From a virus: 40,147 nt of DNA. The DNA lies in IMG/VR virus record IMGVR_UViG_3300044729_000316, positions 1 through 40,147 of that record, one strand, 5' to 3'. Shown here piece after piece: positions 12,255 to 20,881 of the stretch. Every line of letters starts with the position of its first letter. Within the stretch, counting starts at the first letter, position 1. The notes beneath the pieces were generated by a model that ran no database searches, was not told the DNA's origin, and saw only the letters and a program-made list of their open reading frames with translations. Position numbers and translations under genes: made by a program.

Positions 12255-12262
12255 GGTAAAAA

Positions 12263-12268
12263 AGTATA
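12263..12268 (-). promoter_or_regulatory. Candidate leaderless-transcript -10 box (TATACT)
   Basis: TATACT matches TATAAT at five of six positions and ends 8 bases before the ATG at 12254, the spacing of leaderless actinobacterial promoters. No good -35 box is visible. It would fire the lysis genes separately from the tail operon. Confidence 0.4.
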
Positions 12269-12272
12269 ACTG

Positions 12273-12488
12273 TTATGTCCAGGTAATGACGCGAACAGTG
12301 CCAGTGCTATCTACTATCTTTGCTTCATTATCCGTAATGTTTAGCCACGCATCACCAATGCGCGGGTAAGTTGGATCAACAGTTACATTAGGAAATGTAA
12401 AACGCACCGCTGTTTCTAATTTGTTTAAGCGGCTATTGAGATCTGCAAACATTCTTTGTAAATCAATAGGCTGATTGATGTATGGCAT
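12273..12488 (-). CDS. Small tail-associated protein
   Basis: 71 aa: MPYINQPIDLQRMFADLNSR then LNKLETAVRF, a short coiled coil, followed by a beta part (RIGDAWLNITDNEAKIVDST). Short proteins with this layout are found after the tail hub in actinophages. The start overlaps the stop of the hub gene (TAATG). Confidence 0.65.
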   Translation of the reverse strand: MPYINQPIDLQRMFADLNSRLNKLETAVRFTFPNVTVDPTYPRIGDAWLNITDNEAKIVDSTGTVRVITWT

Positions 12489-13600
12489 TACGCTTCTCCC
12501 GCCCCTTGTGCAAGGGTCAATGTTACGCGCTCAGGGCCATCTTCACCTGGTTGAACTGTAAGGCCAACAATGCGGTAAATTTCATCAAGCGTGTTAGGGA
12601 AACGGCTATCTGTAATGATGATGCGGGCATCATCTCCTATTTGATAAGTGCCAAATACAGGATCAACATAAGCAGGCACAACAACTTTTAAGACTGTTGG
12701 CGGATAAGAGGTAGCCAAAGATTGCGCGTTGGCTAGTTCTTGCAAAACTGTTTGGTCTGTAATGTCTGAATAGTTGGCAGTTGTTTCTAGCAACGCCCAG
12801 CCTGCAAGAAGTTTTGTGGTGTCTTGCCCTACTGCAATTTGTTTACCTTCATTAGATCCAGCGCCTAATGAGTACACCGTGTTGGCTACAACTGAACCAT
12901 CTTCAGGGTATTCATACTCCACCATGTTGCCCGCAGGAAAAGTAAATACAGGCACATTTGGATTGCCAAAAGTATAGGCAGTGCCACTGCGCGGAAAATA
13001 AGTGTTAAAGTTTTTTACAGGCAAATCTGTAATAGGGTCATACTCAACATCAATTGAAAAATCAAACCCATCACCTTGACGGCTAAGATCCTGCACCGCT
13101 TGAAACACATTCTTTAATTCATAGTTGTAATAAACACGATTGATTAACACGCCTGATGATGTTTGCCCTGCGCTGTTATAGCCAACGCCAATGTCACCGT
13201 AAGTTGCATTTTGTGCATTTTCAATAAGTGTTTTGGCTACAAGCAGTTGATCTGTGTTTGTAAATTCAATGTCCTGTGTAATGCGCCTATGATCAAAGTA
13301 TGAAATCCATTCTTGCGCGTTAAAAGAAAGAGTCTGTGAGGTGCTGTTGTATGAGCGCCCCCAAATAACTCCACCCCATACCAAAATGCCATTACGATCT
13401 ACATACAGCCCACAAAAAGCAGGAATAGTTGCAAGTTCAACATTGTATTTGTCTGCGTTTACGCCTGACAAAAGCAAGTGACCTTGAAAAGATCCAGGTT
13501 GATTTAGTTGCTGAGTAAAACCAACGCCAGTTAAAGGAAGTTCACCAATAATAGTATTACTTAAAAGATCAACAAACAGGTAACGGTAAGTTGTAGCCAT
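12488..13600 (-). CDS. Tail hub/minor tail protein (ReqiPepy6 Gp37-like)
   Basis: 370 aa, beta-rich. The layout (N-terminal MATTYRYLFVDLLSNTIIGE and GSFQGHLLL, then a region with RNGILVWGGVIWGRSYNSTS, then FDFSIDVEYDPI and a C-terminal YRIVGLTVQPGEDGPERVTL) is typical of the Gp37-like tail family of actinophages, which forms the hub at the tail tip. It lies after the fibres and before the lysis block. AGGAG precedes the ATG. Confidence 0.8.
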   Translation of the reverse strand: MATTYRYLFVDLLSNTIIGELPLTGVGFTQQLNQPGSFQGHLLLSGVNADKYNVELATIPAFCGLYVDRNGILVWGGVIWGRSYNSTSQTLSFNAQEWISYFDHRRITQDIEFTNTDQLLVAKTLIENAQNATYGDIGVGYNSAGQTSSGVLINRVYYNYELKNVFQAVQDLSRQGDGFDFSIDVEYDPITDLPVKNFNTYFPRSGTAYTFGNPNVPVFTFPAGNMVEYEYPEDGSVVANTVYSLGAGSNEGKQIAVGQDTTKLLAGWALLETTANYSDITDQTVLQELANAQSLATSYPPTVLKVVVPAYVDPVFGTYQIGDDARIIITDSRFPNTLDEIYRIVGLTVQPGEDGPERVTLTLAQGAGEA

Positions 13601-13609
13601 GCGTTCTCC

Positions 13610-14308
13610 TTACTTGTATTCTTTTTTGTTCCACCAAAATTTCTTATAGCGGTCAAAGAATACCGTTAAAAATTTGTTCCAATCGGCTTGATGCTTTTTC
13701 TTTTCTTTTTCTCCGCCTAATTTAGAAGTCCAATTTTCACGCTTAAAAGGTATAACTTGAATAAACGGCGTTCCAGCAGGGATCATGCCTTCAAAATTGG
13801 GATCTCGTAATTTAAAAAACATGTTAAAAGGCAAAGAGTATTCATCAGTATCTACAATTCCATTGGCACAAATCATTGGCCCTGGTTCATGGTGTTGTGG
13901 TTCGCACACCAAAATTGACCAACCTTTAGGGGTTTTAATGCTCCACGGGTGAACAATTCTTACAGCGTAATTTATGTCACGCGAATAAGGGTGGTTTTGA
14001 AACTGCTCCATTGATTGAAATGCTACGGCTTCTTTTGCTCCCCATTGAAAATAAGGCGCGCCATTTATTTGCCTTACATAAATGTCATAAGGTGTTTCAA
14101 TAATGTATCCAGCGGTCATTAAATCCCATAAAGGCATGCATCTTTTGACTGTTGCAAAAGGAGTATTATCAAGAGTAGGTGCTTTTTTACCGCTAGGATC
14201 TAAATAGGCTTTAGCCTCTTTGTACCATTTTGGTATGTATTCTGTTGCAGGTTTTGGTTTTTTTAATACGCCTTCTTCATTTTCAACATCTGTAAAAATA
14301 ATTTCCAT
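13610..14308 (-). CDS. Hypothetical protein of a type known from aquatic phages
   Basis: 232 aa. Segments YIPKWYKEAKAYLDPSGKKA, TVKRCMPLWDLMTAGYIIET, RIVHPWSIKTPKGWSILVCE and PAGTPFIQVIPFKRENWTSK match in my memory a group of uncharacterised proteins common in marine and freshwater phages, but I cannot name a proven function. The position among tail fibre genes suggests a structural or morphogenetic role. GGAGG-like site before the ATG. Confidence 0.7.
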   Translation of the reverse strand: MEIIFTDVENEEGVLKKPKPATEYIPKWYKEAKAYLDPSGKKAPTLDNTPFATVKRCMPLWDLMTAGYIIETPYDIYVRQINGAPYFQWGAKEAVAFQSMEQFQNHPYSRDINYAVRIVHPWSIKTPKGWSILVCEPQHHEPGPMICANGIVDTDEYSLPFNMFFKLRDPNFEGMIPAGTPFIQVIPFKRENWTSKLGGEKEKKKHQADWNKFLTVFFDRYKKFWWNKKEYK

Positions 14309-14326
14309 TGCGCCTCCACTAATAGA

Positions 14327-14626
14327 TTACTCAGAGTTTGGCACTATTTCTTCCCATTTGCAAGTTTCTTCATTCAAAACCCAGTCACCTTCAGGTTTAG
14401 GGGCTATAAAAGCATCACGGGTCTCATCATAAATCATGCCTATTCCAGCATAATTTTTGCGGGTAATTGCGTTGTAAGATGTTTGTTTCCAGTTAGAGTA
14501 ACCTAGTAATTCTGTTAAAAAAGTGATACCGCTTATTTCTTCATTAAGCGGGTCAAGTGAATTATTATTTACAACAATTACTTCAAGAACAGTATTGTTT
14601 TCATCAAGTTTTGCAAAATGTGCCAT
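14327..14626 (-). CDS. Small fibre-associated protein common in aquatic phages
   Basis: 99 aa starting at ATG 14626 (TAATG overlap with the fibre stop). MAHFAKLDENNTVLEVIVVN, NWKQTSYNAITRKNYAGIGM and PEGDWVLNEETCKWE recall a small protein often seen beside tail fibre genes in cyanophages and other aquatic phages. No enzymatic motif. It may cap or assist the neighbouring fibre. Confidence 0.75.
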   Translation of the reverse strand: MAHFAKLDENNTVLEVIVVNNNSLDPLNEEISGITFLTELLGYSNWKQTSYNAITRKNYAGIGMIYDETRDAFIAPKPEGDWVLNEETCKWEEIVPNSE

Positions 14627-15651
14627 TAGAAAGTTATGCTCCCGCTTCCTGTCCAAGTGTAAGTTTTAAAACCTCCCGCAGTTGTAAATGTAGGTGAGCC
14701 TGTCGTGCTTGCCGCAGTTGGGTCAGTATCAGGGTAACGAATACGCACAATACCACTTCCTCCTGCTCTGCTTGAAGTGCCACTATCTCCACTACCAGTT
14801 CCACCGTTTCCAGTATTTGCTGCGCCTGCACTATTAGCATTACTTCTACCACCAGCACTTACTGTCAAACTTAAATAAGTTGCCGCCGCTCCACCGTTAC
14901 CACTGCCACTTGTTTCGCCAACGCCACCAGCACCGCCACCACCGCCAGCATTGCTAGACGCATTGGAAGAACCACCGCCACCTGCGTTACCTTGTCCAGA
15001 AGTACCAGCACCACCAGATCCGCTAGTATTAGCGCCACCACCTCCTGAACCTCCTGAAAGGCCGTTCTTTGCAGCGCCACTACAAGCCGCGCCACCGCCA
15101 CCGCCACCGCCAATAGCCGTTAAAGAAGAAAATACAGAATTGCTACCGCTATTTCCTCTATTGCCAGTAGCACTACCGCCAGCACCAATAGTAACGGTTA
15201 AAGCAGTTCCAGTTGCAACAGCAAATGATGAATTGTAGAGAGCGCCACCTGCACCACCGCCACCTGCAACAATGTTAAAACAGAACCCAACTCCTTGACC
15301 ACCAGCACCGCCACCAGCAACAACAAGAGCCTCAACTGTTCGTACAGGAGTTACAGAGTTAGAAGCGGCAGATGCCGCAGATGTTAAACTTGCCGCGTTA
15401 GTTGCTGTAACTGTAAATGTGTATGCAGTTCCATTAGTTAAACCTGAAACTGTTATTGGTGATGATGCGCCTGTTCCTGTAATTGATCCAGGTGATGATG
15501 TGACCGTGTAAGAAGTAATAGCCCTACGGCCTGTAAAAGTAGGAGCGGTAAAAGTAACTGATGCGTTTGCATTTCCAGCCGTTGCTGTTCCTATTGTTGG
15601 TGCGTTAGGTTTTACTGGGCCTGAACTTGACATAACAGAAATTATTGACAT
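14626..15651 (-). CDS. Tail fibre with FN3 domain and glycine-rich tip
   Basis: 341 aa with ATG 15651 overlapping the upstream stop. Residues about 16-100 form a fibronectin type III domain (PNAPTIGTATAGNANASVTF, SYTVTSSPGSITG, TNGTAYTFTVTATNAAS). The remainder begins VEALVVAGGGAGG and is a glycine-rich repeat region with runs of up to seven Gly, ending in SGIVRIRYPDTDP and a C-terminal TYTWTGSGSITF. Such glycine-rich domains make polyglycine-type adhesin tips. Two in-frame-looking ORFs inside are shadows of the repeats. Confidence 0.8.
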   Translation of the reverse strand: MSIISVMSSSGPVKPNAPTIGTATAGNANASVTFTAPTFTGRRAITSYTVTSSPGSITGTGASSPITVSGLTNGTAYTFTVTATNAASLTSAASAASNSVTPVRTVEALVVAGGGAGGQGVGFCFNIVAGGGGAGGALYNSSFAVATGTALTVTIGAGGSATGNRGNSGSNSVFSSLTAIGGGGGGGAACSGAAKNGLSGGSGGGGANTSGSGGAGTSGQGNAGGGGSSNASSNAGGGGGAGGVGETSGSGNGGAAATYLSLTVSAGGRSNANSAGAANTGNGGTGSGDSGTSSRAGGSGIVRIRYPDTDPTAASTTGSPTFTTAGGFKTYTWTGSGSITF

Positions 15652-16547
15652 TAGATGAGATCTCCCACAACTAACCAATTATTTGCAGAAGTTTGAATAC
15701 AACCAACAGATGAATACTGAGCGCGTATTACAGGGCTTGCCGCTGTTGCTCCACCTGAAACCACTGTCACGCCTCCTGCTCCTGAAATTGTGACTGCGCC
15801 TGCATCATAAGCGGCCATCATAATAACAGCGCCTACTGGTAATGCAACTGAACTATTGAGAGGAATTGTAACTGCAACAGGTGAGGCATTGGCAAGTGTT
15901 ACAAGTTTTCCATTATCGGCTAAAGCCAAAGTATAAGTAGTTCCTGTTTGTGGGTTTGTTGCCACACTAGCGGCCAAAGTAACAGCGCCACTTGACCCGC
16001 CACCTGTTAAACCTGCGCCCGCTGTAACGCTAGAAATGTCACCAGTTTCAGGAATGTTTGTAGTTACATTTATGCGTGTATCTGTAATGTTACCTGTATT
16101 GATTTGAGTAACAGCCGCGCCAACTGCAACAGTTGCAAGAGAGATTGAGTTAGCAGGAAGTGAAGGTGCAACAGGAGATCCCGCAGGAGTTCCTGCGATT
16201 ACTTGAAAAATTACATCATTATTAGCGCCTGAATAAAAAGCATCACGCACTGTTGCGCATACAAGATCAATACGCGGATTTGTAGGATCTGCGGTTGTAA
16301 TTGTTAGCGTGTCTTGAGCATCATTAAAAATTGTGTACACACCCATGTTTGTTGTAGTTGTACCAACAATTGCGGCCCACCCTGAAGCAACACGCACTGA
16401 CATACCCGCAGGAGAATTGGCAGTAACGGCCAATGAAGAACTACCAATGATGCCAGTAGTAGCCCACAACGCTTGCGCTGTTAGTCGGTCATACTGAGCA
16501 GGGTATGAACCTGCTTGTAGCCATGATGGAGGTGTTTGTAGTGTCAT
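15651..16547 (-). CDS. Minor tail/receptor-binding-type fibre protein
   Basis: 298 aa. The N-terminal half (MTLQTPPSWLQAGSYPAQYD, TTGIIGSSSLAVT, RIDLVCATVRDAFY) resembles actinophage minor tail proteins that join the tail tip. The last 97 residues (TYTLALADNGKLVTLANASP to the C-terminal QYSSVGCIQTS...VVGDLI) are similar to the C-terminal domain of the collagen-like fibre at 35055, so both probably carry the same type of tip or trimerisation domain. Confidence 0.75.
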   Translation of the reverse strand: MTLQTPPSWLQAGSYPAQYDRLTAQALWATTGIIGSSSLAVTANSPAGMSVRVASGWAAIVGTTTTNMGVYTIFNDAQDTLTITTADPTNPRIDLVCATVRDAFYSGANNDVIFQVIAGTPAGSPVAPSLPANSISLATVAVGAAVTQINTGNITDTRINVTTNIPETGDISSVTAGAGLTGGGSSGAVTLAASVATNPQTGTTYTLALADNGKLVTLANASPVAVTIPLNSSVALPVGAVIMMAAYDAGAVTISGAGGVTVVSGGATAASPVIRAQYSSVGCIQTSANNWLVVGDLI

Positions 16548-16557
16548 TTATTCTCCC

Positions 16558-17418
16558 TTAGATGTACGCAGAATACCAAGAAACAGTAGCCTGAGTAGTT
16601 CCTGCCAAAGTGCTTGAGCCAGTAAAAAAGAAATTTGAATTGCCTGGTGGCGCATCAAACCATGTGCCTGAAATTAAAAGATTACGCGCAGGATTACCAT
16701 TAAGAGTAATCAATTGATTGTAAAGATCAATTTCTAAAACATCTAATGCGCTGTATGTGCCTGTAAAATTAAGGGTGTTGCCAGTAGTTGTATTGCCAAT
16801 AATAGGGTTTGTAATAGGCCCTTGAATAGTAATTGTTGGGTAAGTAGTGGCCCAGCCAATGTTTTGAATTGTTGTTGTAACCGTAGAAGAACCGCCGCCG
16901 TAGGTGTAATTAAATGTTCTGTTGTATGTACGCCCTAAAGCCGCGCTAATAAGCATGTTAGCGGTTTGTAAATTGCTGTTGTAATAATTTGGATCAGGGC
17001 AAAAGAATTCAACCTGAGATGTAATGTATCCGTATGTGTAATTAGGATCTACGGTTGTACGCAAACCGCGAACGCGAGCATCAACAAATTGCTCACTTGT
17101 AGGAATGTTTGGAAACTTAAAATAAAGCGGTGTTGTGCCTGATGTTTGTGGCAAAAGTATGCTTTGGATAGTGTTGTAATTTGTTTGAGCAGATCCGTTA
17201 CTATCGCCAAAAGTGTTAAAAATAATTGAAATACTTCTGCCGCTTAAAAAATCACGGCCTGTAAACATGCCATCATGGTATCCGCGGTTATCATCTTGAT
17301 TACGGATACCAGGTAAAGACTCTAAGCCATCAACACTCAGGATTTGGTAGGGCGAACCAGCGCCGCCAAATACCTGATTTTTGAAAGCAAAAGAATAAAC
17401 CTGACTTAATGTGGTCAT
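16558..17418 (-). CDS. Distal tail protein (Dit)
   Basis: 286 aa. An N-terminal part with SPYQILSVDGLESLPGIRNQ and GYHDGMFTGRDFLSGRSISI fits the Dit/siphovirus tail component family that links the tube to the hub; the C-terminal part is a beta-sandwich (TTTIQNIGWATTYPTITIQG, LEIDLYNQLITLNG). It lies directly after the tape measure (shared TAATG), the standard place for Dit. Confidence 0.82.
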   Translation of the reverse strand: MTTLSQVYSFAFKNQVFGGAGSPYQILSVDGLESLPGIRNQDDNRGYHDGMFTGRDFLSGRSISIIFNTFGDSNGSAQTNYNTIQSILLPQTSGTTPLYFKFPNIPTSEQFVDARVRGLRTTVDPNYTYGYITSQVEFFCPDPNYYNSNLQTANMLISAALGRTYNRTFNYTYGGGSSTVTTTIQNIGWATTYPTITIQGPITNPIIGNTTTGNTLNFTGTYSALDVLEIDLYNQLITLNGNPARNLLISGTWFDAPPGNSNFFFTGSSTLAGTTQATVSWYSAYI

Positions 17419-20408
17419 TATCTATCCCTAAATTGAGCGCTTGCAGATTGCGGGGAGGGCAAAGTAACAATACGGGATCTAATAGAAGCCGCCCCAATAG
17501 CGCCACTTTCTCCTGCGGCTAAAGCGGTAGGAGCAGTGGGAACAATTACATTGCCAAACTTGATTGCATTAACAACCTGGTTTGTTGTGCTGTAAGGATC
17601 AGTTAAATTAACGCCAGTAACAGATGTGTTGTAATTAGTTGTTACCATTGTTCCCCCACCTCCACCTCCACCGCCAGGGGTAGGTGTTGCAATAATTGGT
17701 GTGTATGCAGGTGCATTAGCAACAGCCGCCGCCGCAGAAGCGGCACTTAATGCCTTCATAAGAGCGGCTACTTCAGCCAACTTAGCCTTGAGATCTTCTA
17801 GTTTTTTCATGGTGGACTTATTGATTTCATCAATAGCCTTTTCATAGTCCTTCTGAGCCTCTAGGAGCGCTTCTTGCAGGGTTTTAGCGGCCTCTGCTAG
17901 TCCTTCATCAAGATCCTTTTGCGCCCGCGCCCTAGCCTCTGTAAGCGCCTTTGAAGCGTCTGCGATAGCCTCATCATAAGCAGTTTTAGCACTAGCCAAA
18001 GCCTCTGTAAGATCCTTGTTTGCTTCAGCCAACTTCTCTTTGCGAACCGTCTCAGCCTCAGTAACGGCTTCACTGTATGCCGCATTAGCCTCTGCCAATG
18101 CTTCATTCATTTCAGTATTAACAACCGCTAATGACTCTTTAAGATCCACGGATACTTGCTTGTAAGCGTCCATCAATTCAGCAGTAGCAAGTTTTCCGCC
18201 TGCGTTCATTGTCTGCGCAAGAGCGTCTAAGCCAGTTTGAGAAACTGTTTCTACTTGACCATACAAAGATTGTAATTCTTTTGTTGCATCAGGTGATGCG
18301 GCCTTGAGTGCTTCAGCGATCTTGTTACCCGCTTCAGGGCCTTGCTTAACAACTTCTTCAATAAAAGTTTGGCTGTAACCCATGCCTGCAAGTTTTGCGG
18401 CGTTGGCTTGTAATTCTTTAGCCGCGGCTAGTTTTGTTTTGAGGTCAGCAAGAAGTTTCTCAGCACTATCTGCCCCACCTTTAAACGCTTCACCTAAATC
18501 AAAACCAGTCTTAGATGCAAAGGCTTTACTCAAGCGCTCCATTGACTGTTGCACAATGTTTGCTTGCTTTTCGCCCGCGGCTTTAGTTAGATCAGCGGTT
18601 TTATCCGCCGCCTTTTTGCGTATGTCATCAAGTTTAGAATTGTTAGCCTTGAGAAGATTTGCCTTTTTATCAGCAAGATCTTTGTCAATACTTAACTCAA
18701 GTTCTGCAAAACGCTTTTTGGCTTGTTCTTCAGCCTTGCTTTTGCGTTCTAGGGCTTCTGCCTCTGCATCATCAAAACGCTTTTGGGCTTCATCAAGAAC
18801 TTCTTTGTTGCGTTTTTTAAGATCAGCAACTTTTTCATCATGATCTTTGTGAGCCTTGAGCATGACTTCATTGCGTCTTTCTAGTACCTCTTGCGCTTTT
18901 TCTTGCGCGTCAGCAATAGCCTCATTCATGTCTTTGTAAATCTTTGTTACATCTTTTTTGTAACCTTCAAGTTTACTTTTTTGTTTTTCATCAAGGCCGC
19001 CGCCTCCACCGCCGCCGCCTCCACCGCCGCCAGTACCTTTACCGCTACCGTAAGTAAATGCGCCTTCACCATAGCCGCTTTTAACAGAACCTTTGAGATC
19101 AGATAAATTCTTGCTTGTTGCTTTGATTGAGTCTGATGCCTTTTGAGCGCCATCTGCAATGCCTTTAGCCCAACCCATGCCTGGCACTTTGCTAAGCATG
19201 CCAATAAATTTACCAATGCCTTGTACCAAATAAGCAAAACCAGTTAAAACTATTTGTACACCCTTGATAACAATGCCTCTGAATGTTTCTGATTTCTTCC
19301 ATGCAAAAACAAAAGCCGCACCTAATACAGTCAATGCAGTAATAAGAACGCCAATAGGATTTGCCCGCATTGCCGCATTGAGAACATACATAGCAACTGC
19401 AAAATTAACAGCCGCTAGTGTTGCAATACTATGACCAGCCGCTTGAGCCTTAACAATGGCTGTGTAAACTGCCGTTACCGCGCTTGTAATAACTACCGCG
19501 GCTTTGTAGGCATAAAACACGCCAGTTGCAAACACAATGATGCCTGCGTAAATTTTTATTGCATCACCATTGTCTTTAATAAATTTACCCAAAGAACGCA
19601 AAGCAGGAATAAAAGTGTCAGTAAGAAACCCTGTAACGCCTAATAATGCAGGCAATAACTTTTTACCAAGATCTTCTTTTAACTTATCAAAATCATTTCT
19701 CAAGGCTTGCATTTGGCCTTGCGGGGTATTTCTTAATTCTTTGTTAAAGTCTTTGTATGTGGAATTAAGAACATCAACAATAGCCGCAGATCTTTCTGCT
19801 TCTGTACCTGATGAAATAAGTTTCTTAGTGTGATCATCAAGCACAAAGCCAACTCTTGTAAGAGAACCAAAATTACCGTTAAGCGCTTGTGCCAATCCAT
19901 TTGTCATCTGCTTGAATTCATCTGCGCTTGCGTTAGCGCCCTTTTCAGCGGTGACATAATCAAGAATGGCAGGTGTCAATCTTTGGATTGTGTCGTACTG
20001 CAAATTAAATGTTGCCAACTGTGATTGCGTTTGCGTAATGTTTCCGCCTGTTACAACGCCTACTTTTTCTAACGCATCAGCCTGCGCATTAAGTGCGGCT
20101 ACTTGTTCATCAGTTGCGCCAGTGCCAACCTTCATCAATTGGTACAAACGCTGTTGTTGCGCTTCTGCTTCCATAGCCTGCGCAATAACATCTCTACCAA
20201 ATTGCAAAACTTGAGTACCCGCAAAAGCAACACCAAGAGATGCGCCAATTTGTTTTACCTTAGTTGCAAAATTACTCATGCCAGTTGAAGCAGTTTGAAC
20301 AGATTTATCTACGCCTTTAATAGCGCTTTCTGCTTGAGCCAAACCTACTTTAAGTTGGCTTACATCTGCCTGTAATTTAATTAACATTGGAGGAATTAAA
20401 TCAGCCAT
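17418..20408 (-). CDS. Tape measure protein
   Basis: 996 aa; sets tail length. The N-terminus is coiled (LQADVSQLKVGLAQAESAIK), a central region of hydrophobic helices spans about residues 284-400, a Gly run follows at 460-471, and two charged coiled-coil blocks (about 474-640 and 770-890) share the phrase M-N-E-A-[IL]-A-[DE]-A at their starts, suggesting internal duplication. A second Gly run precedes the C-terminus. Hydrophobic helices are usual for siphovirus tape measures and may help DNA cross the membrane. Confidence 0.95.
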   Translation of the reverse strand: MADLIPPMLIKLQADVSQLKVGLAQAESAIKGVDKSVQTASTGMSNFATKVKQIGASLGVAFAGTQVLQFGRDVIAQAMEAEAQQQRLYQLMKVGTGATDEQVAALNAQADALEKVGVVTGGNITQTQSQLATFNLQYDTIQRLTPAILDYVTAEKGANASADEFKQMTNGLAQALNGNFGSLTRVGFVLDDHTKKLISSGTEAERSAAIVDVLNSTYKDFNKELRNTPQGQMQALRNDFDKLKEDLGKKLLPALLGVTGFLTDTFIPALRSLGKFIKDNGDAIKIYAGIIVFATGVFYAYKAAVVITSAVTAVYTAIVKAQAAGHSIATLAAVNFAVAMYVLNAAMRANPIGVLITALTVLGAAFVFAWKKSETFRGIVIKGVQIVLTGFAYLVQGIGKFIGMLSKVPGMGWAKGIADGAQKASDSIKATSKNLSDLKGSVKSGYGEGAFTYGSGKGTGGGGGGGGGGGGLDEKQKSKLEGYKKDVTKIYKDMNEAIADAQEKAQEVLERRNEVMLKAHKDHDEKVADLKKRNKEVLDEAQKRFDDAEAEALERKSKAEEQAKKRFAELELSIDKDLADKKANLLKANNSKLDDIRKKAADKTADLTKAAGEKQANIVQQSMERLSKAFASKTGFDLGEAFKGGADSAEKLLADLKTKLAAAKELQANAAKLAGMGYSQTFIEEVVKQGPEAGNKIAEALKAASPDATKELQSLYGQVETVSQTGLDALAQTMNAGGKLATAELMDAYKQVSVDLKESLAVVNTEMNEALAEANAAYSEAVTEAETVRKEKLAEANKDLTEALASAKTAYDEAIADASKALTEARARAQKDLDEGLAEAAKTLQEALLEAQKDYEKAIDEINKSTMKKLEDLKAKLAEVAALMKALSAASAAAAVANAPAYTPIIATPTPGGGGGGGGTMVTTNYNTSVTGVNLTDPYSTTNQVVNAIKFGNVIVPTAPTALAAGESGAIGAASIRSRIVTLPSPQSASAQFRDR

Positions 20409-20410
20409 GA

Positions 20411-20881
20411 TTAACTCCCCAATTTCTCTCTAACAGCGGTTGTAAAGATCCTGTTGATTTTGCCGCTACGCAATAGCGATAAAGCCGCAGGTTCTAAGTA
20501 AGGGTATTTTACCCCCGCAGGCCAATTTCCACCGCCCTTTTCTACCTGGCGCGCATAGATCATTGTTGGCCCAACTTCAGCGGTGTACACACCAAAGCCA
20601 GCGCGGTAAGTAGTTTTAATAGATCTTTTTAGATTACCTGTAACCGTGTTAGGCCCTGATCCACCAACATGTTTTGGTGGAGTAATAACTAAATAGGGTC
20701 TGCCGTTTTTGCTTGTACGCTTTTCATAACTGCGTGTGCCTTGAAAGTTTAATTTTGCCTGGCGTTCAACGGCCAAACCAACACGCATAATTCCTAATTG
20801 CGCACCTTGTTCAATTTTTTCCGCAGATCCATCAATTGCGGCAAGAACTTCTTTAAGGTTTTTGATAACAATTTCAGCCAT
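20411..20881 (-). CDS. HK97 gp10-like connector/tail completion protein
   Basis: 156 aa. VGLAVERQAKLNFQGTRSYE, TGNLKRSIKTTYRAG and YARQVEKGGGNW ... YPYLEPA match the HK97-gp10 family that closes head-tail joining. In most siphoviruses it sits next to the connector and tail-terminator genes; here it lies between the tail chaperones and the tape measure. Its ATG overlaps the end of the frameshifted chaperone. Confidence 0.82.
   Translation of the reverse strand: MAEIVIKNLKEVLAAIDGSAEKIEQGAQLGIMRVGLAVERQAKLNFQGTRSYEKRTSKNGRPYLVITPPKHVGGSGPNTVTGNLKRSIKTTYRAGFGVYTAEVGPTMIYARQVEKGGGNWPAGVKYPYLEPAALSLLRSGKINRIFTTAVREKLGS

Noticed and set aside
14634-15238. Long open frames on both strands inside the glycine-rich fibre
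   Set aside because: They arise from GGN-type codon repeats read in other frames; no SD, and composition (long Pro or Val runs) is not protein-like.
18382-18843. Plus-strand open frame of 153 codons
   Set aside because: Antisense to the Ala/Lys/Glu-rich coiled coil of the tape measure; low-complexity Ser/Ala/Phe text.
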